DNA from: Micromonospora chokoriensis
Lineage (GTDB): Bacteria; Actinomycetota; Actinomycetes; Mycobacteriales; Micromonosporaceae
Length of the DNA: 64,000 bases
Assembly (NCBI RefSeq): GCF_900091505.1
Contig: NZ_LT607409.1
Location: forward strand, 6,696,001 to 6,760,000
Direction: 5' to 3'
The translations under genes and the position numbers were made by a program. The notes under the pieces are model-generated. The model saw nothing but the letters and a program-made list of their open reading frames with translations. It did no database searches and was not told where the DNA came from. Each line of letters starts with the position of its first letter. Position 1 is the stretch's first letter. Positions 32,861-41,133 of this stretch are shown here, one piece after another.

Positions 32861-33500
32861 CCGACCGCACCGGCCCAAGGCCCGCCGGCCGAACGGCACC
32901 GGCAGCAGACCCGCTGACCGGGAGCAGTCGTACCGGGCCGAGGCCGAGCAGGGCGAGCGGGTCGAGGTACTCCTCGCCCCGGCGCAGGCCCCAGTGCAGG
33001 CACGCGTCCGCCGGGCAACCCGGATGGCCGGGCAGCAGGTCGCCCAGCGGCGCGCCTGCGGCGACCGCCTGACCGGGGCGTACCCCGGGTTGCACGGGCT
33101 CGTGGGTGGTTCGTAGCCCGCCGGCATGCCCCACGGTGACCACCGGTCGGCCGGCCACCAGACCGGCGAAGAGCACGGTGCCCGGCCCGGCACTGCGGGC
33201 CACCGCTCCGGGCGGGGCGGCCAGGTCGACGCCCCGGTGGCCGGGCAGCCACGGCCGGGGTGGCGGGTCGAAGCGGCGCACCAGTCGCGGTGGCCCGTCG
33301 AGCGGCCAGCGGAAGTGTTCGGCGGGATCGGGCGCAGGAGCGGCGGCCTGGAACGCGACCGGCACGCTCGGTGTAGGTGGCTGGCCGGGCATCGCCGCGA
33401 CCAGCACCGACAGACCGCAGAGCTGCACGGTCAGCGCGAGGGGTACGGCGGCGCAGAGCAGCACGGTACGGCGGATCGAGCGGACCCATGGCTGTCGCAT
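32655..33500 (-). CDS. Secreted M23-type metallopeptidase with antisense-overlapping tail
   Basis: 281 residues. An N-terminal signal or anchor helix (SIRRTVLLCAAVPLALTVQLC) precedes an M23 domain with GHRGVDLAAPPG (His and Asp metal ligands) and LHWGLRRGEEYLDP (final His). Such proteins cut, or help others cut, peptidoglycan cross-links. The domain ends near residue 185 at LDPLALLGLGPVRLLP. The frame then continues ~95 more residues through the 3' end of the aminotransferase gene on the other strand. That tail is Arg/Ser-rich and may not be functional; a lost stop or a frameshift is possible. Confidence 0.78.
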   Translation of the reverse strand: MRQPWVRSIRRTVLLCAAVPLALTVQLCGLSVLVAAMPGQPPTPSVPVAFQAAAPAPDPAEHFRWPLDGPPRLVRRFDPPPRPWLPGHRGVDLAAPPGAVARSAGPGTVLFAGLVAGRPVVTVGHAGGLRTTHEPVQPGVRPGQAVAAGAPLGDLLPGHPGCPADACLHWGLRRGEEYLDPLALLGLGPVRLLPVSGSAAGAVRPAGLGPVRSVSAGRAAAATVWPAVRTRQRCCTPDRSAAATPDRSSSSPPPRRRAARLSAPATPAPRRSWCPSRPAAE

Positions 33501-33551
33501 GACGGCAGCCTCCGGCCACGGTCGGTGGGACGCCAGCCCGGTCGGCGAACC

Positions 33552-33579
33552 TGTGGACAACCGGCGGCGCTGTGGACGA
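33552..33579. promoter_or_regulatory. Second pair of DnaA-box-like sites
   Basis: TGTGGACAA at 33552-33560 is the complement of TTGTCCACA, and TGTGGACGA at 33571-33579 differs by one base. They are 19 nt apart in the same direction, between the M23 gene and the divergent oxidoreductase. Confidence 0.4.
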
Positions 33580-33677
33580 CCACCCGACGCCCTCGCTGAT
33601 CTGCTATGCGCGACGCCCAAGGCCCTAAGCTGGGCCGCGTACGGCGGGGTGCCGCCGTCTGTACCGGGGAGGCCCGC

Positions 33678-34838
33678 ATGACCACTCTCGACGACCGGAC
33701 GACGTCCCGTGCGGGCGGCGCCGAAGGTTCCGGCCCGACCGTGGCGGATGTGAGCGGCCCGTCCCGGCTCGCGGAGCCGGGCGAGGCGATCAGCGCCGAG
33801 GAGTTGCAGCTCGCCGCGCGTAACCACGGGATCCCGTTGGAGGCGTTGCGTTACGACATTACCCCGGCCGGGCTGCACTACCTGCTGATCCACTACGACA
33901 TCCCGGAGGTCGACGCGGCGACGCACGCGCTGACCATCGGCGGCGCGGTGGACCGGCCGCTGACGGTCAGCCTCGCCGACCTGCGTGAGCGGCCCCGGGT
34001 CACCCGGCAGGTCACCCTGGAGTGCGCCGGCAACGGCCGGGCCCTGTTGCATCCCCGACCGGTGAGCCAGCCGTGGCTGGTCGAGGCGGTCGGTAACGCC
34101 GAGTGGACCGGCACTCCCCTCGCTCCGCTGCTGCGGGAGGCGGGGCTCGGGCCGGAAGCGGTGGACGTGGTCTTCACCGGTGCCGATCACGGCGTCGAGC
34201 GCGGGGTGGAGCAGGACTACCAGCGGGCGCTGCCGGTCGCCGACGCGCTGCGCGAGGAGGTGCTGCTGGCGTACGAGATGAACGGCGCTCCCCTGCTGCC
34301 GCAGCACGGCGCGCCGCTGCGGCTGATCGTGCCGGGCTGGTACGGCATGGCGCACGTGAAGTGGTTGCACTCGATCGAGGTGCGGACCGAGCCGTTCGAC
34401 GGGTACCAGAACGCGGTGGCCTACCGGGTACGACAGGACGCCGACGACCCGGGCGTGCCGGTCACCCGGATCGAGCCGCGTGCGCTGGTCCGCCCGCCCG
34501 GCTTCCCGGATTTCATGTCCCGCCGCCGTGTGCTGCGCCCCGGCCCGTGCACGGTCGACGGTCGGGCCTGGTCCGGGCACGCCCCGGTGGTGGCCGTGGA
34601 GGTGACGACCGACGGTGGGCAGAGCTGGGCGTCGGCCGAGCTGGACCCGGCGGCTTCCGGGGATTTCGCCTGGCGGCGGTGGCGGTACGAGTGGACCGCC
34701 ACCCCGGGCCACTACGTGCTGGGTGCCCGGGCGACCGACGCGTCCGGGCGGACCCAGCCCGTCGAACAGCCGTGGAACCGTGGCGGTTTCGCCAACAACC
34801 TGGTGCAGCGGGTCGAGGTCGTGGTGCCGGCCGAGTGA
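33678..34838 (+). CDS. Molybdopterin-dependent oxidoreductase, sulfite oxidase family
   Basis: 386 residues. The molybdopterin-binding domain has the Mo ligand Cys116 in VTLECAGNGR, and LIVPGWYGMAHVKWL is the conserved cofactor stretch. A C-terminal dimerisation domain (Mo-co_dimer, ~285-386; VAVEVTTDGGQSW) follows. No heme domain and no Tat signal are seen, so it is probably cytoplasmic, unlike SorA/MsrP types. Sulfite oxidation is the family reaction; the true substrate is unproven. The ATG has GGGGAGG upstream. Confidence 0.9.
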   Translation: MTTLDDRTTSRAGGAEGSGPTVADVSGPSRLAEPGEAISAEELQLAARNHGIPLEALRYDITPAGLHYLLIHYDIPEVDAATHALTIGGAVDRPLTVSLADLRERPRVTRQVTLECAGNGRALLHPRPVSQPWLVEAVGNAEWTGTPLAPLLREAGLGPEAVDVVFTGADHGVERGVEQDYQRALPVADALREEVLLAYEMNGAPLLPQHGAPLRLIVPGWYGMAHVKWLHSIEVRTEPFDGYQNAVAYRVRQDADDPGVPVTRIEPRALVRPPGFPDFMSRRRVLRPGPCTVDGRAWSGHAPVVAVEVTTDGGQSWASAELDPAASGDFAWRRWRYEWTATPGHYVLGARATDASGRTQPVEQPWNRGGFANNLVQRVEVVVPAE

Positions 34839-34892
34839 TCGGCGGCCGGTGCTACGCCACGGGTGGGGGGCCCATGGCGTGGCCGGGTGCCC

Positions 34893-35216
34893 TCAGCCGC
34901 CGAAGCCGGAGTCGGCCGGCAGCGAGATGTCGGGCTTCTCCAGCTCCTCGACGTTGACGTCCTTGAAGGTCATCACCCGGACGTTCTTCACGAAGCGGGC
35001 GGGACGATACATGTCCCACACCCAGGCGTCGTGCATCTCGACCTCGAAGTAGACCTCGCCGTCGGAGTTGCGCACGTGCAGGTCGACCTGGTTGGCCAGG
35101 TAGAACCGACGTTCCGTCTCCACCACGTACGAGAACTGGCGGACGATGTCGCGGTACTCCCGGTAGAGCTGCAGCTCCATCTCGGTCTCGTACTTCTCGA
35201 GATCTTCCGCGCTCAT
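34893..35216 (-). CDS. DUF2469 family protein
   Basis: 107 residues, highly charged: MSAEDLEKYETEMELQLYRE at the start, FSYVVETERRFYLANQVDLH and FEVEMHDAWVWDMYRPARFV later. This is a strongly conserved actinobacterial family of unknown function always found beside rnhB. It overlaps rnhB by ATGA and is probably the last gene of that operon. Confidence 0.92.
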   Translation of the reverse strand: MSAEDLEKYETEMELQLYREYRDIVRQFSYVVETERRFYLANQVDLHVRNSDGEVYFEVEMHDAWVWDMYRPARFVKNVRVMTFKDVNVEELEKPDISLPADSGFGG

Positions 35217-36025
35217 CGCACTCCGCCTTCCATGGCCACATCTTCCCCCACCGGCGCCGGAGGCCGAGGCTGCTCGCCCAACGCCACGCCGACGGTACCC
35301 CCTGACGCCCCGGAGCGCTCCATCGGCTCTTCCGAGGCGTGGCCGCCGGGCCGCCGGGCGCGCGGCGGTCGACCGTCGCGGCCGGAGACCGCTGCGACAT
35401 TGACGTACGAGAACCGGTGCTCCCGGCACGGCCCGTGCTCCCGCAGCGCCGCCGAGTGCTCCGGGGTGATGTAACCCTTGTGCTCGGCGAAGCCGTACGC
35501 CGGGAACACCCCGTCCAGCTCCACCATGAGCCGGTCCCGGGTGACCTTGGCGAGCACACTGGCCGCCGCCACGCACGCGGCCACCCGGTCGCCCTTCCAC
35601 ACCGCCAGCCCGGGCACCCCCAGGCCGTCCACGCCGAAGCCGTCGGTCAGCACGTACTCCGGCCGGGTCGTGAGCGAGGCGAGCGCCCTGCGCATCGCCG
35701 CCAGGTTGCACACGTGCAGCCCTCGGGCGTCGACCTCGTCGGCGGGGATGACCACCACGGCGTACGCGAGGGCACGGTCCACGACCTCCGCGTACACCCG
35801 TTCCCGGCTGGCCGGGGTGAGCAGCTTCGAGTCGGCCAGCCCCTCGATCTCGCCGCGCCGCCCCTCGGGCAACACCGCGGCAGCGGCGACCAGCGGACCG
35901 GCACACGCTCCCCGGCCCGCCTCGTCGGCGCCGGCGACGTGCCGGAACCCGCGCCGCTGCAGTGCGCGTTCCAGGGCGTAGAGGCCGGCCTCCCGGCGCA
36001 CGACGGTGCGCGGCGGGGTCAGCAC
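35213..36025 (-). CDS. rnhB: Ribonuclease HII
   Basis: 270 residues. GADEAGRGACAGPLVAAAAVL carries the DE motif, ADSKLLTP follows, and Asp in LTDGF completes the catalytic acids. It removes ribonucleotides and RNA primers from DNA. The last ~55 residues are a Pro/Gly/Arg-rich extension beyond the normal domain. Overlaps NUDIX by 7 nt and DUF2469 by 4 nt. Confidence 0.95.
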   Translation of the reverse strand: MLTPPRTVVRREAGLYALERALQRRGFRHVAGADEAGRGACAGPLVAAAAVLPEGRRGEIEGLADSKLLTPASRERVYAEVVDRALAYAVVVIPADEVDARGLHVCNLAAMRRALASLTTRPEYVLTDGFGVDGLGVPGLAVWKGDRVAACVAAASVLAKVTRDRLMVELDGVFPAYGFAEHKGYITPEHSAALREHGPCREHRFSYVNVAAVSGRDGRPPRARRPGGHASEEPMERSGASGGTVGVALGEQPRPPAPVGEDVAMEGGVR

Positions 36026-36594
36026 GGGGCCTCGTCCCGACCCGCGGCGGTCGACTGGCCCAGCCTGGTCAGCAGGGCGGGCAACTCGGGCGGGTAGAAC
36101 CGCTCACCGCTGGCCACCAACTCGTCCGGGAGCCACCAGCGGTGGTCGGCGATGCTGCGCTGCTCGATGTCGTTGAAACCGGTGGTGTCGACCTGCCAGG
36201 ACTGCACCCGGAGGAGGAAGAAGTCCTGCTCCTGGCGGTACCAGTTGGCGTCGAAGGTGAATTCGGTCGTGTCGGAGAAGACCGCCTCCCCCAACGCGGC
36301 CGGGTCGAGCCGCAGCCCGGTCTCCTCGGCTAACTCCCGTGCCGCGCCGTCTGCCGGGGTCTCCGCCGGATCGAGCCCACCACCGGGGGTGAACCAGTAT
36401 CGATGCCCTGGTCGGGCCGGATCGAAGCCCTGGAACAGCAGGACCCGACCGGCCGCGTCGACGAGCAGCACGCGGGCCGCGCGTCGACTGGTGTAGACAC
36501 GGTCGGCACTGTTCGCGACTGCGGGGCTCGCGCCCTCACTCCTCGCGCTCACGTTCACCGCCCCAGCCTGCCAGACCGACAGCGGATCGCCCAC
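36019..36594 (-). CDS. NUDIX hydrolase
   Basis: 191 residues. The Nudix box fits G-x5-E-x7-REUxEExGU: GGGLDPAETPADGAARELAEETGL. Substrates are nucleoside diphosphate derivatives linked to another group; which one is unclear. Start at GTG 36594; another GTG at 36558 is an alternative because neither has a strong Shine-Dalgarno. It lies between lepB and rnhB, an order common in Micromonosporaceae as I recall. Confidence 0.9.
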   Translation of the reverse strand: MGDPLSVWQAGAVNVSARSEGASPAVANSADRVYTSRRAARVLLVDAAGRVLLFQGFDPARPGHRYWFTPGGGLDPAETPADGAARELAEETGLRLDPAALGEAVFSDTTEFTFDANWYRQEQDFFLLRVQSWQVDTTGFNDIEQRSIADHRWWLPDELVASGERFYPPELPALLTRLGQSTAAGRDEAPC

Positions 36595-36605
36595 GCCCCG
36601 GTGGT

Positions 36606-37241
36606 CTACGGCTTGGGAATGCCGTCGAACGAGTCGGGCACGGTGAGCCAGGTGGCCCGGTTGACCGGCCAGAAGACGGTGAACGCCCGCCCGACCACGT
36701 CGTCCTCGGGGATGGTGGCCTCGGTGATGTTCTGCCCGGACTGCTGCCAGTGCTCCAGCGAGTCACCGGAGGCCGAGCGGTGATCACCCATCACCCACAG
36801 CCGACCCTCCGGCACGGTGATGTCGAACTCCTGGTCGGCGGCCTTGTCGCGCACCCCGTCCAGGGAGAAGATGTACGGCTCGTCCAACGACTTGCCGTTG
36901 ATCATCAGCCGTTCCTGCGGGTCGCAGCAGACCACGTGGTCACCGGGGACACCGATCACCCGCTTGATGAAGTCCTCACCGTCGGGGTTGCCGCTCCACG
37001 TGGTGGGCGCCTTGAAGACGATCACCTCACCGCGGTGCGGCGACCGGAAGTCGTAGACCAGCTTGTTGACCAACACCCGGTCATCGATCTTGAGTGTGTT
37101 CTCCATGGACGGAGAGGGGATGAAGAAGGTCTGCAGCACGAAGGCGCGGACCAGAACCGCGACCAGGATCGCCACACCCAGCAGGATCGGCAGCTCCTTC
37201 CAGAAGGAACTGCGCGGCTTGTCGGTCTGCTCGTCAATCAC
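36606..37241 (-). CDS. lepB: Signal peptidase I (second paralogue)
   Basis: 211 residues. N-terminal membrane helix (~16-38), then catalytic Ser45 in PSPSM and Lys93 in DFIKRVIGVPGD, and the C-terminal box GDHRSASGDS. It removes signal peptides from exported proteins outside the membrane. It starts at GTG 37241 with no Shine-Dalgarno. TAGGCT lies 7 nt upstream and its TAG is the stop codon of the preceding lepB. Confidence 0.94.
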   Translation of the reverse strand: MIDEQTDKPRSSFWKELPILLGVAILVAVLVRAFVLQTFFIPSPSMENTLKIDDRVLVNKLVYDFRSPHRGEVIVFKAPTTWSGNPDGEDFIKRVIGVPGDHVVCCDPQERLMINGKSLDEPYIFSLDGVRDKAADQEFDITVPEGRLWVMGDHRSASGDSLEHWQQSGQNITEATIPEDDVVGRAFTVFWPVNRATWLTVPDSFDGIPKP

Positions 37242-37248
37242 GCCAAGG

Positions 37249-37254
37249 AGCCTA
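37249..37254 (-). promoter_or_regulatory. -10 box overlapping the stop codon of the upstream lepB
   Basis: TAGGCT on the minus strand ends 7 nt before the GTG of the downstream lepB. Its first three bases are the stop of the upstream lepB, so the second gene may have its own leaderless transcript. Confidence 0.5.
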
Positions 37255-38124
37255 CGTTGCCGAACTGGACGTCACCGCCCGGAACGCGCGGGAACCACGC
37301 AGCGCGGCTACCAACGCCGGGACCAGCAGCACCACGTCGCCCTGCGGGGTCGGTCGCACCGGTGGTGCTCCAGGGGAGGCCGTGACCGGCCCGGACACGT
37401 CGTCGAACGTCGACGGCACCGACAACGAGGTCCACCGTGACGAGGGCCAGACCACCATGAAGGCCCGGCCGACGACGTTGTCGATCGGCACCGGGCCCTG
37501 ACAACGGGCGTCCTGGGAGACCTCGCGGTGGTCACCCATCACGAAGAGCTGACCCGGCGGTACGACGACCTCGTCGAAGCGCCGCGACCGGCACTCCTGC
37601 GGGTTGGGTGGGAGGTCCAGCGGGGAGTCCCGCAGCACGTACGGCTCGTTGAGGGGCGTGCCGTTGACCGTCACCCGCCCCTGGCTGTCACAGCAGGCCA
37701 CCCGATCGCCGGGAACGCCGATCACCCGCTTGATGAAGTCCTTCTCACCGGGGCGGCTCACCCCGACCAGGTCGCCGACGGTGCGGGCGAGCCGACCGGC
37801 GACGCCCGGCTTCGGCTGCTCGTCGACCTGCGGCGCCCAGCGGTCGGTGCCCCGGAAGACCACCACCTCACCGCGTACCGGGTCGCGGACGTCGTAGACG
37901 ACCTTGTTGACCAGCACCCGGTCACCGACGAGGAGGGTGTCCTCCATCGAGCCGGACGGGATGAAGAACGCCTGGAGCAGGAAGGTGCGGATCAGCACGG
38001 CGAGGCAGAACGCGACCACCAGCAGCAGCGGAAGCTCCTGCCAGAGGGGCATCTGCCGGCGGGTACGGCGAGCCCGCCGGCGCCACGGATCGACGGTGCC
38101 GTCCTCGTCAAGCGTCTGCACCAC
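37252..38124 (-). CDS. lepB: Signal peptidase I (first paralogue, longer)
   Basis: 290 residues. Membrane helix ~30-50; catalytic Ser59 in PSGSM and Lys132 in DFIKRVIGVPGD; GDHREVSQDA box. It differs from its neighbour by an insert (~95-127) before the Lys box and by a C-terminal extension ending in a second hydrophobic segment (DVVLLVPALVAALRG). The extension could be a second membrane anchor. GTG start with GGGGAG upstream. A tandem pair suggests split substrate preference. Confidence 0.94.
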   Translation of the reverse strand: MVQTLDEDGTVDPWRRRARRTRRQMPLWQELPLLLVVAFCLAVLIRTFLLQAFFIPSGSMEDTLLVGDRVLVNKVVYDVRDPVRGEVVVFRGTDRWAPQVDEQPKPGVAGRLARTVGDLVGVSRPGEKDFIKRVIGVPGDRVACCDSQGRVTVNGTPLNEPYVLRDSPLDLPPNPQECRSRRFDEVVVPPGQLFVMGDHREVSQDARCQGPVPIDNVVGRAFMVVWPSSRWTSLSVPSTFDDVSGPVTASPGAPPVRPTPQGDVVLLVPALVAALRGSRAFRAVTSSSAT

Positions 38125-38146
38125 GCCACTCCCCGGTCCACAGAAG

Positions 38147-38190
38147 CACTACCGCCCGGGAGCCTCGACGAGGCTCCACGGGCGGTAGTG
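38147..38190. terminator. Hairpin between rplS and lepB
   Basis: CACTACCGCCCG at 38147-38158 pairs with 38179-38190, with an inner AGCCTCG/CGAGGCT stem. It follows rplS on the minus strand and should end the rpsP-rplS transcript. Confidence 0.65.
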
Positions 38191-38305
38191 AACGGCTGTC
38201 CGCCGCGTGGGCGGACCCGCCGCTTCGCTGCGCCCGTACGACCAGGGTAGTGCGGTCTGGTCGGTACGGCATACGCGCAGCTCAGGCGGCGTGGCGAGCG
38301 GGAAG

Positions 38306-38662
38306 TCAGCTGGGCTGCTTCTCCCGCTTCTCCTTGATCTTGGCCTTCTTGCCGCGCAGCTCGCGCAGGTAGTAGAGCTTGGCGCGGCGCACGGCGCCAC
38401 GGGTCACGACCTCGATCCGGTCGATGCCCGGGCCGTTGAGCGGGTAGGTCCGCTCGACACCGACACCGAAGCTGACCTTGCGGACCGAGAAGGTCTCGCG
38501 CAGACCGTCACCCTGGCGGCGGATCACGACGCCCTGGAAGATCTGGACACGGGACCGGTTGCCCTCGACGACGCGGGCGTGCACCTTGACGGTGTCACCG
38601 GCCCGGAAGTCGGGAAGGTCGGTCCGCTTCGACTGGGCGTCAAGGGCGTCCAGGATGTTCAT
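38306..38662 (-). CDS. rplS: 50S ribosomal protein L19
   Basis: 118 residues. MNILDALDAQSKRTDLPDF, GDTVKVHARVVEGNRSRVQI and RRAKLYYLRELRGKKAKIKE are diagnostic for L19, which sits at the subunit interface. It is last of the rpsP-khpA-rimM-trmD-rplS block, after a 144-nt gap with hairpins. Confidence 0.97.
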   Translation of the reverse strand: MNILDALDAQSKRTDLPDFRAGDTVKVHARVVEGNRSRVQIFQGVVIRRQGDGLRETFSVRKVSFGVGVERTYPLNGPGIDRIEVVTRGAVRRAKLYYLRELRGKKAKIKEKREKQPS

Positions 38663-38686
38663 CGCTGCGTCCTCGTAAGGCTCACG

Positions 38687-38764
38687 GCGCACCGTCACTC
38701 GGTGCGCGGGTGGGTGATTCTGATCCCCGGGTGGTGGTCGGCGGGCCGACCCCGGTCGGGGATC
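38687..38764. other. Hairpins in the trmD-rplS gap
   Basis: Two stems lie in the rplS leader: GCGCACCG with CGGTGCGC (38687-38707) and GATCCCCG with CGGGGATC (38722-38764). They could be a weak terminator after trmD or an L19 autoregulatory leader. I cannot assign a known class. Confidence 0.4.
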
Positions 38765-38805
38765 CTCGCAGCCGCCCGCGGGCGCGGACGGATACGGCAA
38801 CCTCC

Positions 38806-39579
38806 CTACTTTGCCACATCCCCCGGCGGCACCTGAAATCCGGCCTGACCCAGGGCCGCGATGTCCCGTATGTCGAGCCGATCGGCGGGCAGTGCGGCCA
38901 GCAGGTCGGGGCGGCGGGCGGCGGTACGCAGCAGGCCCTCCTCGCGTCGCCAACGGGCGATCCTGCCGTGGTCCCCGGAGCGGAGCACCTCCGGCACGTC
39001 GTGCCCACGCCAGCTCGGCGGCTTGGTGTAGATCGGCGCCTCCAGCAACCCGTGCGCGTGCGACTCCTCGTCGAGCGAGCCCGCGTTGCCCAGCACCCCC
39101 GGCAGCAGCCGGGTGACCGCCTCCACCATCACCAGCACCGCGACCTCACCGCCGAAGAGCACGTAGTCACCGAGCGAGACCTCGGTCACCGGCATCCGGG
39201 TGGCGGCGTGCTCCAGGACGCGTTGGTCGATGCCCTCGTACCGACCGCAGGCGAAGAGCAGGTGCGACTCGGCGGCCAACTCGTGGGCCATCGCCTGGGT
39301 GAACGGGACACCGGCCGGCGACGGCACCAGCAACCGGGGCGGCGGGGCCTCGGCCGGCGCGAGCGCGTCCAACGCCGCACCCCACGGCTCCGGGCGCATC
39401 ACCATCCCCGGCCCGCCGCCGTAGGGGGTGTCGTCGACGGTGCGGTGGACGTCGTGGGTCCAGGTCCGCAGGTCGTGCACGGCGAGGTGGAGTACGCCGT
39501 TGGCCCGCGCCCGCCCGATCAGCGACAGGTCCAGCGGGGCGAAGTACTCCGGGAAGATCGACACGACGTCGACGCGCAT
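38806..39579 (-). CDS. trmD: tRNA (guanine-N1)-methyltransferase
   Basis: 257 residues. MRVDVVSIFPEYF, VDDTPYGGGPGMVMRPEP, and the knotted SAM site (ACGRYEGIDQRV, SLGDYVLFGGEVAVLVMVEA) are typical of TrmD, which makes m1G37 in tRNA and prevents frameshifting. It starts 11 nt after rimM. Confidence 0.96.
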   Translation of the reverse strand: MRVDVVSIFPEYFAPLDLSLIGRARANGVLHLAVHDLRTWTHDVHRTVDDTPYGGGPGMVMRPEPWGAALDALAPAEAPPPRLLVPSPAGVPFTQAMAHELAAESHLLFACGRYEGIDQRVLEHAATRMPVTEVSLGDYVLFGGEVAVLVMVEAVTRLLPGVLGNAGSLDEESHAHGLLEAPIYTKPPSWRGHDVPEVLRSGDHGRIARWRREEGLLRTAARRPDLLAALPADRLDIRDIAALGQAGFQVPPGDVAK

Positions 39580-39590
39580 GCGGGGTGGTC

Positions 39591-40202
39591 CTAAAGGTCG
39601 AGCAGGCCGGCCGGCGGGTCGACGATCACACGTCCACCGGCCAGGTCGACCTCGGGGACGATCGCCCGCACGAACGGGATCAACGCGGTACGCCCCTCGG
39701 GTCGCCGCAACACCAGCAGGTCGGACGCGGGCGCGTGGTCGATGCGGGCGACCTCGCCCAGACGCTCGCCGGCCGGGGTGACCACTGCCAACCCCACCAA
39801 CTGGTGGTCGTGGAACTCCTCCGGATCGTCCGGCGGGGCCACGTCGGCGCTGTCCACCACGAGCAGGGTGCCGCGCAGCGCCTCGGCGGTGTTGCGGTCC
39901 AGGATCCCGTCGAACGCGACGAGCATGCGGCCCTGGTGGAAACGGGCCTCCTCGATGGTCAGCTCGGCCGGAACCCGGAACGGCACGCCCGGCCCGTCCG
40001 CCGGAACCGGCGACGGGACGGCCCCCGGCGCAGTGCGCAGCACAGTGCTGTGCGCAGGTGCAGACGGGGGCGTCGCCCCCGGCGCAGTGCGCAGCACTGT
40101 GCCGGGGGCGAACCGCGCTTCGGGCTCGTCGGTCCGCACTTCCACGGTGACCTCACCGCGGACACCGTGCGGCTTGCCGATCCTGCCGACGACGAGCTGC
40201 AT
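39591..40202 (-). CDS. rimM: Ribosome maturation factor RimM with an N-domain insertion
   Basis: 203 residues. VGRIGKPHGVRGEVTVEV begins the RimM domain. A PRC-barrel follows (HDHQLVGLAVVTPAGERLGEVARI, LIPFVRAIVPEVDLAGGRVIVDPP). About 36 residues after EARFAPG are an insertion made of two copies of TVLRTAPGA plus Pro/Ala-rich filler. RimM assists 30S head assembly with S19. The start shares one base with the khpA stop (TGATG). Confidence 0.93.
   Translation of the reverse strand: MQLVVGRIGKPHGVRGEVTVEVRTDEPEARFAPGTVLRTAPGATPPSAPAHSTVLRTAPGAVPSPVPADGPGVPFRVPAELTIEEARFHQGRMLVAFDGILDRNTAEALRGTLLVVDSADVAPPDDPEEFHDHQLVGLAVVTPAGERLGEVARIDHAPASDLLVLRRPEGRTALIPFVRAIVPEVDLAGGRVIVDPPAGLLDL
40021..40101. 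repeat. 54-bp in-frame duplication inside rimM
   Basis: 27-nt direct repeats at 40021-40047 and 40075-40101 differ at one base and are 54 nt apart. The unit contains GTGCGCAGCAC-type inverted sequence. Only one copy would be needed for the core RimM fold. Confidence 0.75.
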
Positions 40203-40435
40203 CAGTACGAGTCGACGATGTCGACGCGCACGCCGCGCCCGCCGATGGAGCCGATCACCTGACGCAGCGCCTTGGCGGTCCGGCCGGACCGCCCGATCAC
40301 CGTGCCGAGGTCCTCGGGGTGCACGCGGACTTCGAGCCGCTTACCCCGACGGGAATCGACCATCCGCACCCGGACGTCGTCCGGGTGGTCGACGATGCCC
40401 TTGACCAGGTGCTCCAACGCCGGACGCAGAGGCAT
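40202..40435 (-). CDS. khpA: KH-domain RNA-binding protein (KhpA/YlqC)
   Basis: 77 residues. LEHLVKGIVDHPDDVRVRMV and the GxxG loop in VIGRSGRTAKALRQVIGSIGG make a single KH domain. KhpA binds RNA widely and is linked to cell-size control in other Gram-positives. I use the ATG at 40435, one base after the rpsP stop; a GTG at 40450 would overlap rpsP by 14 nt. Confidence 0.9.
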   Translation of the reverse strand: MPLRPALEHLVKGIVDHPDDVRVRMVDSRRGKRLEVRVHPEDLGTVIGRSGRTAKALRQVIGSIGGRGVRVDIVDSY

Positions 40436-40436
40436 G

Positions 40437-40904
40437 TCAGGCCTGCTCACCGGCGTCGGCAGCCGGGGCCTCGGCCGGAGCCTCGGTCTTCGGCGTCTCG
40501 GCCGGAGCCTCGGCAGCCTTGGCGGCCTTCTTGGCCGGCTTGGCCGGGGTCTCCGGGGCGAGCCCGGCGGCGGCCTTCGCCTCAGCCTCGTACGCGGCCT
40601 TACGGTCGGTCCGCTCGGCGGCGACCTTCAGCGGCGGCGGGGCCGGCAGGCCCTTGTACTTCTGCCAGTCACCGGTCAGCTCCAGCAGCCGCTGCACCGC
40701 CTCGCTCGGCTGAGCGCCGACGGACAGCCAGTACTGGACCCGCTCCGACTTGACCTCGATGATCGAAGGGTCTTCCTTCGGCTGGTACACCCCGACGAAC
40801 TCGATCGCCCGACCGTCACGCTTGGTGCGCGAGTCGGCGATGACGATGCGGTACTGCGGGTTGCGGATCTTGCCCATCCGCAGGAGCCGGATCTTTACGG
40901 CCAC
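40437..40904 (-). CDS. rpsP: 30S ribosomal protein S16 with Ala/Lys/Glu/Pro tail
   Basis: 155 residues. The S16 core is the first ~85 (MAVKIRLLRMGKIRNPQYRI, VGVYQPKEDPSIIEV). The remaining ~70 residues are a low-complexity tail rich in Ala, Lys, Pro and Glu, usual in actinobacteria. It heads the khpA-rimM-trmD-rplS operon. Confidence 0.96.
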   Translation of the reverse strand: MAVKIRLLRMGKIRNPQYRIVIADSRTKRDGRAIEFVGVYQPKEDPSIIEVKSERVQYWLSVGAQPSEAVQRLLELTGDWQKYKGLPAPPPLKVAAERTDRKAAYEAEAKAAAGLAPETPAKPAKKAAKAAEAPAETPKTEAPAEAPAADAGEQA

Positions 40905-41133
40905 AGTTGTTTCGCTCCTGTTGCGATCTCACCGGCCCCGTACGGGCGGTGTGCATGGGTGAGCGCCGACGGCACAGTGGGGTTGGGCCGGAGACTACTC
41001 GGTGGACTGGCGACGCGCCCGGGTTAGAGGGCGCCGGACGCGCGCCGGATACCAGCGACCCATTCTGCCAGATCCGGTGCCGATCTTCCGCACCGGACCC
41101 GGACACCACGTCACCGGTGACCGGAGACACCCC

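Noticed and set aside
34839..34892. Terminator between the molybdoenzyme and DUF2469 genes
   Set aside because: Only a short GCCACG/CGTGGC pairing with a loose GGGCCC core is visible, too weak to list.
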